Assembly (NCBI GenBank): GCA_031262295.1
Contig: JAISIA010000017.1
Span: 1-35,425, forward strand
Reading direction: 5' to 3'
From: Bacteroidales bacterium
GTDB taxonomy: Bacteria; Bacteroidota; Bacteroidia; Bacteroidales; P3
DNA: 35,425 nt
Below the pieces are notes generated by a model. It saw only the letters and a program-made list of their open reading frames with translations, was not told the DNA's origin and ran no database searches. Both the position numbers and the translations under genes were made by a program. Every line of letters starts with the position of its first letter. Positions within the stretch are counted from its first letter, which is position 1. Positions 16,011 to 22,861 of this stretch are shown here, one piece after another.

Positions 16011-16295
16011 ATGGAAGACAGATTAAAACTAAAAGAAGCGATACAAATATTTATGAAACATAATGATGTATCAGAAAGAAAAATTAAACAGGAAATAAAT
16101 AAACGTATATTTCCCGGCAAAAGCACAACTCAATACGGAAGAATTAACACACTAATAGAAGGAGAAAATCCTCCAATTAGACCTTCATACATAATAGGTA
16201 TATGTGACATTCTTGGTTGTTCTCCAGAGTTTTTATTAGGTATATCAGAAAAATTTAACAATGAAGAAAAAAATTCTAAAACTAAATCAAGATAA
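16011..16295 (+). CDS. Small XRE-like helix-turn-helix protein
   Basis: About 94 residues. The segment RPSYIIGICDILGCSPEFLLGISEK (about 58-82) has the pattern of the last two helices of an XRE/Cro domain, and the N-terminal half (LKEAIQIFMKHNDVSERKIKQEINKRIF) could supply the first helices. The loop between them is longer than usual, so the fold is tentative. The start at 16011 (MEDRLKLKEA) is chosen by similarity to such proteins; in-frame ATGs at 15990 and 15993 are possible. It overlaps the next gene and looks like a mobile-element-derived pair of unknown function. Confidence 0.65.
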   Translation: MEDRLKLKEAIQIFMKHNDVSERKIKQEINKRIFPGKSTTQYGRINTLIEGENPPIRPSYIIGICDILGCSPEFLLGISEKFNNEEKNSKTKSR

Positions 16296-16449
16296 ATATC
16301 AAGCTTTCCCGATGAAAGATATAAAACATTCTTGTAGTGAATGCGATTTATACGTACCAAGTTCTGGTATTGGAAAGATTTGTTTAGCTCCTGCAAAGAT
16401 GGATTGTGCAGGAATGGTATATAAGATAGTTAATTACAGAGATATTTAA
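16261..16449 (+). CDS. Small Cys-rich protein
   Basis: 62 residues, highly basic N-terminus, with four cysteines in the order C-x2-C-x12-C-x7-C (HSCSECDLY ... KICLAP ... DCAGMVYK). This spacing suggests a zinc ribbon or similar metal site. Short proteins of this look are common in phages and conjugative elements of Bacteroidota, but I cannot name a family. The ATG lies inside the HTH gene (35-bp overlap in another frame), so the pair is co-expressed. A terminator pair follows. Confidence 0.6.
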   Translation: MKKKILKLNQDKYQAFPMKDIKHSCSECDLYVPSSGIGKICLAPAKMDCAGMVYKIVNYRDI

Positions 16450-16585
16450 TTAGGCTTAAAGCACAAAAAAACATATTTTGAAATGCTGTTATTAATATAG
16501 TAAAAGCAGCAAAAGGGTTATTTGTGTGCCTATAATTTTGATAAAGAAACACTATATTTTTATTTTAATTATTCATTTAAAGCAA

Positions 16586-16622
16586 AAACACTCCTTTATT
16601 ATTTGTTAATATTGGAGTGTTT
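16586..16622 (+). terminator. Stem-loop after the small HTH/Cys-rich pair
   Basis: AAACACTCC (16586-16594) pairs with GGAGTGTTT (16614-16622) around a 19-nt loop. The nearest upstream plus-strand gene ends at 16449, so it probably ends that transcript. The 16450-16585 stretch shows nothing else. Confidence 0.6.
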
Positions 16623-16634
16623 GTCTATTATTAA

Positions 16635-16665
16635 AAAAGGGTAGAATAAAAACTTCTACCCTTTT
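16635..16665. terminator. Bidirectional terminator before rocD 3' end
   Basis: A 12-bp perfect stem, AAAAGGGTAGAA (16635-16646) with TTCTACCCTTTT (16654-16665), loop of 7 nt, A/T runs on both sides. It sits 36 bp past the rocD stop on the minus strand and can serve both directions. Confidence 0.85.
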
Positions 16666-16700
16666 AATTTATTTATATGAATAAATATTATAAAATCATT

Positions 16701-17921
16701 TTATTCAAATGAAAGAATTGCTTGTTTTATTATTTCAATAGCCTTTCTTAAATCTTCTTCTGATATAACCAAAGGTGGAGCAAAACGAATTATATGTTGG
16801 TGTGTTGGTTTTGCAAGCACGCCCATATCTCTCATCTTAATACAAACATCCCATGCTTCTTTACCATTTTTAGGTCTTATTATGATAGCGTTTAATAAAC
16901 CTTTACCTCTTACAAGTTCTATCATATCACTTTTAACCTTGGATATTTCATCACGGAATATTTTTCCTAAATATTCTGCTCTTTCTGCTAATTTTTCTTC
17001 TTTTACAACTTCTAAAGCTGCAATAGCAACCTTACCAGCTAAACAAAAACCTCCGAAAGTTGAACCATGTTCTCCTGGTCCAATTGTTAGCATTATAGGA
17101 TCGTCTGCCAAAACTGCTGATATTGGAATAACACCTCCTGAAAGAGCCTTACCCAATATTAATACGTCAGGACGAACTCCTTCATGGTCGCAAGCAAGTA
17201 ATTTACCTGTTCTTGCAATACCTGTTTGTACTTCATCGGCAATAAAAAGTACGTTATGCTTTTTACAAAGATCATAACTTGTTTTCAAATAACCTTCATC
17301 TGGAACATAAACTCCTGCTTCTCCTTGTATAGGTTCAACTAAGAATCCACAAACTTTTTCACCATATTTATTTAATACATCTTCCAATGCTGCTGTGTCA
17401 TTATATGGAATACGAATAAATCCAGGAGTAAAAGGTCCAAATTGTCCGAAAGATTCAGGATCATTAGACATTGAAACAATTGTTATTGTTCTTCCATGGA
17501 AGTTTCCTTCGCAACAAATAATGATAGCTTCATTTTCAGGTATGCCTTTTACTTTATAACCCCAACGACGAGCCAGCTTCATTGCTGTTTCATCTGCTTC
17601 GGCACCTGTATTCATAGGTAATATCTTATCATATCCGAAGTATTTTGTTGCATATTCTTCATAAGGACCAAGGCAATCATTGTAGAAAGCTCTTGATGTT
17701 AGAGTAAGCTTTTGAGCTTGATCGGTAAGAGCCTTTACTATTTTAGGGTGACAATGCCCTTGATTAACGGCTGAATAAGCAGAAAGGAAATCAAAATATT
17801 TCTTTCCTTCAACATCCCAAACAAAGGCTCCCTCTCCTTTTTCCAATACTACCGGAAGTGGGTGGTAGTTGTGAGCACCATAATGATGTTCCAATTCAAT
17901 AAATTGTTCTGATTTTGTCAT
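16701..17921 (-). CDS. rocD: Ornithine--oxo-acid aminotransferase
   Basis: 406 residues, class III PLP-dependent aminotransferase. It moves the delta-amino group of ornithine to 2-oxoglutarate, giving glutamate semialdehyde for proline or glutamate. Visible residues: the substrate-side segment [16 protein letters not shown], the phosphate-binding [18 protein letters not shown] (about 104-121), FHGRT (141-145), Asp229 in IADEVQTG that contacts the pyridine nitrogen, and the Schiff-base Lys258 in [10 protein letters not shown]. The N-terminal Tyr-Gly-Ala-x-Asn-Tyr signature distinguishes ornithine from acetylornithine aminotransferases. It has its own promoter and terminator, so it is monocistronic. 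Confidence 0.95.
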   Translation of the reverse strand: MTKSEQFIELEHHYGAHNYHPLPVVLEKGEGAFVWDVEGKKYFDFLSAYSAVNQGHCHPKIVKALTDQAQKLTLTSRAFYNDCLGPYEEYATKYFGYDKILPMNTGAEADETAMKLARRWGYKVKGIPENEAIIICCEGNFHGRTITIVSMSNDPESFGQFGPFTPGFIRIPYNDTAALEDVLNKYGEKVCGFLVEPIQGEAGVYVPDEGYLKTSYDLCKKHNVLFIADEVQTGIARTGKLLACDHEGVRPDVLILGKALSGGVIPISAVLADDPIMLTIGPGEHGSTFGGFCLAGKVAIAALEVVKEEKLAERAEYLGKIFRDEISKVKSDMIELVRGKGLLNAIIIRPKNGKEAWDVCIKMRDMGVLAKPTHQHIIRFAPPLVISEEDLRKAIEIIKQAILSFE

Positions 17922-17949
17922 AATAAATTCTAATTTTAGAAATAAAGTG

Positions 17950-17980
17950 CAAAGATAGTTTTATTTAATTTCCCTGCAAA
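17950..17980 (-). promoter_or_regulatory. Promoter of rocD
   Basis: On the minus strand TTTG (17977-17980), exactly 19 nt, TATCTTTG (17950-17957), a perfect consensus Bacteroidota promoter. It leaves a leader of about 22 nt before the ATG at 17921. It overlaps the spacer downstream of dnaA. Confidence 0.8.
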
Positions 17981-17998
17981 AAGAAAATAAAATATATT

Positions 17999-19426
17999 TT
18001 ATCCAGCTATTTTCTTTTCCAATTCATCAACACTATTTCTGTATTTTCTATCGGTTTGATAGAGATTTTCAACAACCTTACAAGCATGTAAGACTGTGGC
18101 ATGGTCTTTATTACCACACTTTGCTCCAATTATTGTAAGGGAGTTTTTAGTTAATTTCTTGGAAAAATACATTGAAAGTTGTCTTGCTTGAACAATTTCT
18201 CTTTTACGTGAAGATATTTTCATCTTATCAACAGGTATATTTAAATGTTCGCAAACTACTTTTTGAATAAATTCTATTGAAAGTTCTCTTTTATGATTCT
18301 TAACTAACTTTTCAACCATCTCTTGTGCCAAAGAAATGGTTATTTCTTTTTTATTAAAGGAAGATTGAGCCATTAAAGATATTAATATACCTTCTAATTC
18401 TCTTACGCTTGTTGTAATATTTGTTGCTAAATATTCAACTATATCGTTATTTATGTCAATTCCGTCCTTATATAGTTTGGCTTTTAATATTTTTATTCTG
18501 GTTTTTATGTCGGGCAATTGTAAATCGGCACTCAATCCCCATTTTAAACGGGATATAACTCTACTTTCAAAATCTACAAGTTCTGCTGGTGTTTTATCCG
18601 ATGTTATTATTAATTGTCTGCCTTGTGTGTGTAGGGAATTAAATATTTGAAAAAATACTTCCTGAGTTCCTTTTTTACCTGCAAAAAATTGAATATCGTC
18701 TATTATTAATACGTCTATCATTTGATAGAATTGAAGAAAATCTTGTGAAACCTTTCTCTTAGATGCATCAACAAATTGTCTTACGAATTCTTCAGCAGAA
18801 ACATATAATACAATCTTATCAGGAAAATTTTTCTTAGTTTCTAATCCTATTGCATGAGCTAAATGTGTTTTTCCTAAACCAACTTGTGAATAAATAAAGA
18901 AAGGATTGAATGCAGTTTTACCCGGTTGTTGAGCAATTGCCATACCAGCACTACGAGCTAAACGATTACATTCTCCTTCTATAAAGGCTTCAAAGGTGTA
19001 GTTTTCGTTTAGTTGAGAAGGTATCTTTATTTTTTTTAAACCCGGAACAATAAAAGGATTTGGTAAGTTTTCAATGCCGTCTTTATTCATATTCATCGGC
19101 ATTCTTACATTAGTGTTTGTCGTTTGGTATTTATCCATTGAAGGTTGCTGAGTACTTGCAGCAGTGTGAGAATCCATAAGTATAGAATAGTTTAAACGTG
19201 CTCCTGCACCTATTTCTTTCCTTATTGTTGTTTTTAATAGAGTAACATAATGTTCTTCTAAAAATTCATAGAAGAACTGACTTGGAACTTGAATGGTTAA
19301 AGTTTGATTTTCCAATTTAATTGGACGGATAGGCTCAAACCAACTTTTATACAAAAATTCATTACTCACGTTATCCCTTATTATACGTAAGCAGTTTTTC
19401 CAAATTTCATCTAAATTAGTTTTCAT
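17999..19426 (-). CDS. dnaA: Chromosomal replication initiator DnaA
   Basis: 475 residues with all four domains: an N-terminal interaction domain (about 1-85), a linker rich in Asn/Gln/Thr (about 86-130), the AAA+ domain with Walker A VGLGKTHL and Walker B VLIIDDIQFFAGK, and a C-terminal DNA-binding domain with the signature KDHATVLHACKVV. In Walker A the usual two glycines before VGLGKT are Ser-Gln, and the signature begins NKDH rather than GRDH; both are seen within Bacteroidota. It initiates replication by melting the origin. No neighbouring dnaN or recF is present, and I find no cluster of DnaA boxes around it. A palindrome sits in its leader. Confidence 0.97.
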   Translation of the reverse strand: MKTNLDEIWKNCLRIIRDNVSNEFLYKSWFEPIRPIKLENQTLTIQVPSQFFYEFLEEHYVTLLKTTIRKEIGAGARLNYSILMDSHTAASTQQPSMDKYQTTNTNVRMPMNMNKDGIENLPNPFIVPGLKKIKIPSQLNENYTFEAFIEGECNRLARSAGMAIAQQPGKTAFNPFFIYSQVGLGKTHLAHAIGLETKKNFPDKIVLYVSAEEFVRQFVDASKRKVSQDFLQFYQMIDVLIIDDIQFFAGKKGTQEVFFQIFNSLHTQGRQLIITSDKTPAELVDFESRVISRLKWGLSADLQLPDIKTRIKILKAKLYKDGIDINNDIVEYLATNITTSVRELEGILISLMAQSSFNKKEITISLAQEMVEKLVKNHKRELSIEFIQKVVCEHLNIPVDKMKISSRKREIVQARQLSMYFSKKLTKNSLTIIGAKCGNKDHATVLHACKVVENLYQTDRKYRNSVDELEKKIAG

Positions 19427-19463
19427 TACTCTTAAAAATTACATTCTTATATATAGATTGAAC

Positions 19464-19498
19464 AAAACAGATTATCTGTTTTCTCGTTTTCAAAATTA
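19464..19498 (-). promoter_or_regulatory. dnaA promoter with palindromic operator candidate
   Basis: On the minus strand the -7 element TAATTTTG (19491-19498) is followed by the perfect 19-bp palindrome AAAACAGATTATCTGTTTT (19464-19482), which would cover about the first 20 transcribed bases. It could bind a repressor or fold in the leader RNA. The rest of the spacer up to 19719 is very AT-rich with no DnaA box I can see. Confidence 0.55.
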
Positions 19499-19719
19499 AT
19501 TATAAATAAATGGTACTTTTTTTTATTTTTTTCTTTGTTAATTTAATTTTTTTATGTATAAAACCCCCTATCATTTTATCTTTTTACTTTTTTACTTTTT
19601 CTGACTTTTATAAATCCTTTTATTTTTAATTAATTACTTAAATTTACAAATTTATTGGCGGAATGTACAATAAAAAAAAATAATATAAAAATTTTTTAAC
19701 ATATTTTTTTAGTTTTTTC

Positions 19720-20334
19720 TCAACAAACTATAAACAAAAATTGAATTTTTATCATTTCAATTTTCTCTAATTTTGAAATTATTTTTTCGGATAGTTTTTT
19801 TCTTATCCTAAATTCTAAATAACAATTTTCATTATCAAAATTATGATTCATTTGTTTGACATCAAATTCTTTCAACACCTTCATTACATCATTCATATTT
19901 TCATATTGGAAATTTATAGAGTATATACAATCAAGTGTTTTTTCAATAATTGTTGCCTTATCTATCACATCGCAACTTGCCATCTTGTATGCAGAGGTTA
20001 ATCCCCCTACTCCAAGTTTTATCCCTCCGAAATATCTAACTACAATTAGCAAAACATTGGTCAATTTTTTTGAAATTAATTGTCCATATATTGGTTTTCC
20101 TGCACTAAAAGAAGGTTCTCCATCATCATTCATCCTAAAAACTTCCTTATTTTGTCCAATTATATAGGCATAACAATGATGAGTGGCATCAAAATATTGT
20201 TTTTTTGTCTTTGAAATTATCTCTTTTGCCTCCTCTTCATCCTTTATTGGAAACAATAAAGAGATAAATTTACTGCCCTTTTCCTTATATAAACCTGTGG
20301 CAAAAGAAGAAATTGTCAAAAAAGTATCATCCAT
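19720..20334 (-). CDS. YigZ/IMPACT family protein (UPF0029)
   Basis: 204 residues. The N-terminal IMPACT domain shows the conserved EKGSKFISLLFPI (about 18-30), DATHHCYAYIIG (about 49-60), RMNDDGEPSFSAGKPI (about 67-82) and VVRYFGGIKLGVGGLTSAYKMA (about 97-118). The C-terminal part is the DUF1949-like domain. YigZ structures suggest nucleic-acid or ribosome binding, and eukaryotic IMPACT regulates Gcn2; the bacterial function is not settled. Length is normal. It lies 7 bp after ribD, so the two form one operon without an obvious functional link. Confidence 0.93.
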   Translation of the reverse strand: MDDTFLTISSFATGLYKEKGSKFISLLFPIKDEEEAKEIISKTKKQYFDATHHCYAYIIGQNKEVFRMNDDGEPSFSAGKPIYGQLISKKLTNVLLIVVRYFGGIKLGVGGLTSAYKMASCDVIDKATIIEKTLDCIYSINFQYENMNDVMKVLKEFDVKQMNHNFDNENCYLEFRIRKKLSEKIISKLEKIEMIKIQFLFIVC

Positions 20335-20341
20335 TTTTTAA

Positions 20342-21397
20342 TTAAACATTTTTGTAAATCTCTATAAAATTATCATCAACCCCTATCCTTTCTTTCAAAA
20401 GTCTTTTATCAATATCCTCATACAAGGATTTTTTTCCAGAAAAGAAATACTTATTTCCAATTATAATATTTGCCTCATCCCAAAGATTATTGTCTATAAA
20501 TTGCTTTAAAGTAAAGTATCCGCCTTCAACAATAAGGGATGTAATATTGTTTTTATAAAGATGAGAAAGGATTTCATCTATTACTTTTTTTGAAGAAGAA
20601 AAATCTATTTTTTTTAATGAAAGACTTCCTTCATTAAAATCCTTTATAGAATTAAATATAATTGTGTCTTGCCTACGATTATATATATTTTTGTCTTGAT
20701 GAATCTTTAAATCCTTATCAATAACTATTCTTAATGGATTTTTACCATAATAATACCTAAGATTCAATTGAGGATTATCATTCTCTATTGTTTTTCTTCC
20801 AACAAGTATTGCATCACTTTCAGCCCTTTGTTTATGAACCCACACCCTTAAAGCATCGTTACTTATCCAATAATCCTCTTTTTTATCACCTTTTCTTTCT
20901 ATATCCATAAACCCATCTATGGTTTGTGCCCACTTTAATGTAATATATGGTCTTTTCTTTCTTTGAAAAGTGAAAAACACCTTATTCAATCCCAAGCCTT
21001 CTTCCTCTAAAACTCCACAAAGAACCTCAATAGAGGCATCTTCCAACTTTTTAATACCTCTTCCATTTACCTTCTCATTATAGTCTTTGCAGGAAATTAC
21101 AACCCTTTTTATTTTATTTTCTATTATAAAGTCAGAACATGGAGGAGTTTTTCCATAATGCGAGCATGGCTCTAAGCTAACATATAAGGTGGAATCTTTC
21201 AATAATTTTTTATCTTTTACAGAATTTATTGCATTAACCTCTGCATGAAAAGAACCATATTGCTTATGATAGCCCTCTCCTATTATTTTATCATCACAAA
21301 CAACTACTGCTCCAACCATAGGATTAGGACTAACCATGCCACTACCTTCTTTTGCTAAAAGAAAACACCTTTTTATATATTTTTCATCATTAGTCAT
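20342..21397 (-). CDS. ribD: Bifunctional riboflavin deaminase/reductase RibD
   Basis: About 351 residues, normal for the bifunctional enzyme. It carries out the second and third steps of riboflavin synthesis: deamination of the pyrimidine, then reduction of the ribosyl chain with NADPH. The deaminase domain has SPNPMVGAVVV, the zinc ligands in HAEVNA (His51, Glu53 from the chosen start) and PCSHYGKTPPC (Cys78, Cys87). The reductase domain begins at PYITLKWAQTIDGFMD and includes SDAILVGRKTIENDNPQLNLR and LIVEGGYF. The start at 21397 (MTNDEKYIKR) is preferred over 21409 by family length. Other rib genes are not in the window. Confidence 0.95.
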   Translation of the reverse strand: MTNDEKYIKRCFLLAKEGSGMVSPNPMVGAVVVCDDKIIGEGYHKQYGSFHAEVNAINSVKDKKLLKDSTLYVSLEPCSHYGKTPPCSDFIIENKIKRVVISCKDYNEKVNGRGIKKLEDASIEVLCGVLEEEGLGLNKVFFTFQRKKRPYITLKWAQTIDGFMDIERKGDKKEDYWISNDALRVWVHKQRAESDAILVGRKTIENDNPQLNLRYYYGKNPLRIVIDKDLKIHQDKNIYNRRQDTIIFNSIKDFNEGSLSLKKIDFSSSKKVIDEILSHLYKNNITSLIVEGGYFTLKQFIDNNLWDEANIIIGNKYFFSGKKSLYEDIDKRLLKERIGVDDNFIEIYKNV

Positions 21398-21485
21398 ACT
21401 ATAAAACATTCCTTTTTATGTGATAATAATTATTATTTACTCCTTAAAATAAGAAAATATAAGTGCCAAAGATAATAAAAAAAAG

Positions 21486-21493
21486 TAATTTTG
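21486..21493 (+). promoter_or_regulatory. -7 element of prmC
   Basis: TAATTTTG fits TAnnTTTG. The expected transcript start is near 21500, so the TTG codon at 21491 cannot be the start and the ATG at 21509 is. The leader would be only about 9 nt. Confidence 0.6.
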
Positions 21494-21508
21494 CCGCAAA
21501 TTTTTTTT

Positions 21509-22360
21509 ATGCAAATACAATCAAATAAAATACAAGACATATTTTCTTTTGCTCAAAAGTATTTAGCAAAAATATATAATGAAAAAGAAATAAATGAATT
21601 TATATACATTCTTTTAGAGAACTATTCTTCCTTAGATAAAACACAGGTTTTGGCTTATAAGGAAAGAGGAATATTGGAGTCTGAACTCCTAAAAATAGTT
21701 TTTGCAATTAAGGATTTGAAAAAAGAAAAACCTATACAATATATAATAGGAAAGACAAAATTTTATGGCTTAGATCTTCTTTTAAATCACAATGTGCTAA
21801 TTCCAAGAGCAGAAACCGAAGAATTAGTTGATATAATTATTAAAGAAAACAAAGAAAAGTCAGGATTAATTATTGCCGATCTTTGTTCTGGAAGCGGATG
21901 TATTGCTCTTGCCTTAAAGAAAAACCTTAAAAATAGTAGGCTCTTTGCTTATGATATAGACGATAATTCAATAATTCAGATTAAAGAAAATGCAGAAAAC
22001 TTAAATCTTGACATAGTTATAGAGAAAAAAGACCTACTTAAAGATATTTCCTCTAATGAAAAATTTGATATAATTGTGTCAAATCCTCCCTACGTTATGG
22101 AGAAAGAAAAGGCATTGATGCAAAATAACGTCCTTAAATATGAACCAGAAAAAGCAATATTTGTAAAAGACGATAACCCACTTATATTCTATAAAAGCAT
22201 TTATCTTTTCTCTCAAAAGTTTTTAAAAGAAAATGGAAAAATATTCTTAGAAATAAATGAAGCTCTTTCAAAGGAGACAGCCAATATTTTCAAAGAATAT
22301 AAAACAAAAATAATAAAAGATATTTTTGATAAGGATAGATTCTTAGTAGTAGAAAAATAA
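21509..22360 (+). CDS. prmC: Peptide-chain-release-factor glutamine methyltransferase
   Basis: 283 residues. It methylates the glutamine of the GGQ motif in RF1 and RF2 using S-adenosylmethionine, which speeds translation termination. The N-terminal helical substrate-binding domain (about 1-75) is followed by QYIIGKTKFYGLDLLLNHNVLIPRAETE (the family's PxQYI...F.g..f.v...vLiPRpETE pattern). The SAM-binding ADLCSGSGCIALALK is at about 123-137 and the catalytic NPPY at about 192-195. Length is normal. It is transcribed divergently from ribD. No strong terminator follows; a 500-bp gap with a direct repeat separates it from the restriction island. Confidence 0.95.
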   Translation: MQIQSNKIQDIFSFAQKYLAKIYNEKEINEFIYILLENYSSLDKTQVLAYKERGILESELLKIVFAIKDLKKEKPIQYIIGKTKFYGLDLLLNHNVLIPRAETEELVDIIIKENKEKSGLIIADLCSGSGCIALALKKNLKNSRLFAYDIDDNSIIQIKENAENLNLDIVIEKKDLLKDISSNEKFDIIVSNPPYVMEKEKALMQNNVLKYEPEKAIFVKDDNPLIFYKSIYLFSQKFLKENGKIFLEINEALSKETANIFKEYKTKIIKDIFDKDRFLVVEK

Positions 22361-22556
22361 TTAATAACAATTATTTTATTATCATAATAATATAAAAATC
22401 AAATAAAGTATTATTTTAACTTAATTTCTCTATTATTTCATTTAATTTCCCCTAATCTTTTTCCTCTTTTTCCCTTCTTTAAATCCTCAAAATTTTTCAA
22501 AAATTTTCAGAAATCTCCCCTTCAAAAATCCAGAAAAAACACAGAAAAAATAGAAT

Positions 22557-22603
22557 AAAAACGCTCCCTTTTAGCAAAAAACAACAAAAAACACAGCGTT
22601 TTT
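22557..22603. terminator. Stem-loop in the prmC-res gap
   Basis: AAAAACGCT (22557-22565) pairs with AGCGTTTTT (22595-22603) around a 29-nt loop. The T run on the plus strand would suit a terminator for prmC, but it is about 200 bp past its stop. The 22361-22556 stretch is AT-rich and otherwise shows nothing. Confidence 0.4.
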
Positions 22604-22606
22604 CCA

Positions 22607-22786
22607 TTTTTTCAGCATTTTCTAATGCCATTTCCTTGCAATATTCACGCCCAATGGTAAGGCAAGAGGAAAAGAACGCAAAATTTAGGCATCATAACTT
22701 ACTGATAATGGTTTCAACCTTATTCTCAATGAGAGGATTATCTCTTTCAAAAATTGAAAAATTTTTGATCGTGTTTTGAATAATTG
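22607..22786. repeat. Direct repeat DR1 at the left edge of the restriction island
   Basis: 180 bp that aligns without gaps to 30820-30999, about 88% identical by eye, with a central block of roughly 75 bp almost unchanged. The core contains a hairpin, TTCCTTGC (22632-22639) with GCAAGAGGAA (22662-22671). No frame longer than 16 codons is kept in both copies (minus strand, MMPKFCVLFLLPY then His or Pro, Trp, Ala), which I do not consider a gene. It lies 76 bp past the res stop. Confidence 0.85.
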
Positions 22787-22861
22787 GATACTAATTAAAG
22801 GATTAATAAATGATATACTTTTAAAAGCATCTTAAATATTATTCATTATGCTTTTTGTTTT

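Noticed and set aside
19427..19719. Replication origin beside dnaA
   Set aside because: The spacer is very AT-rich, but I find no DnaA boxes there, and dnaN and other origin-linked genes are absent.
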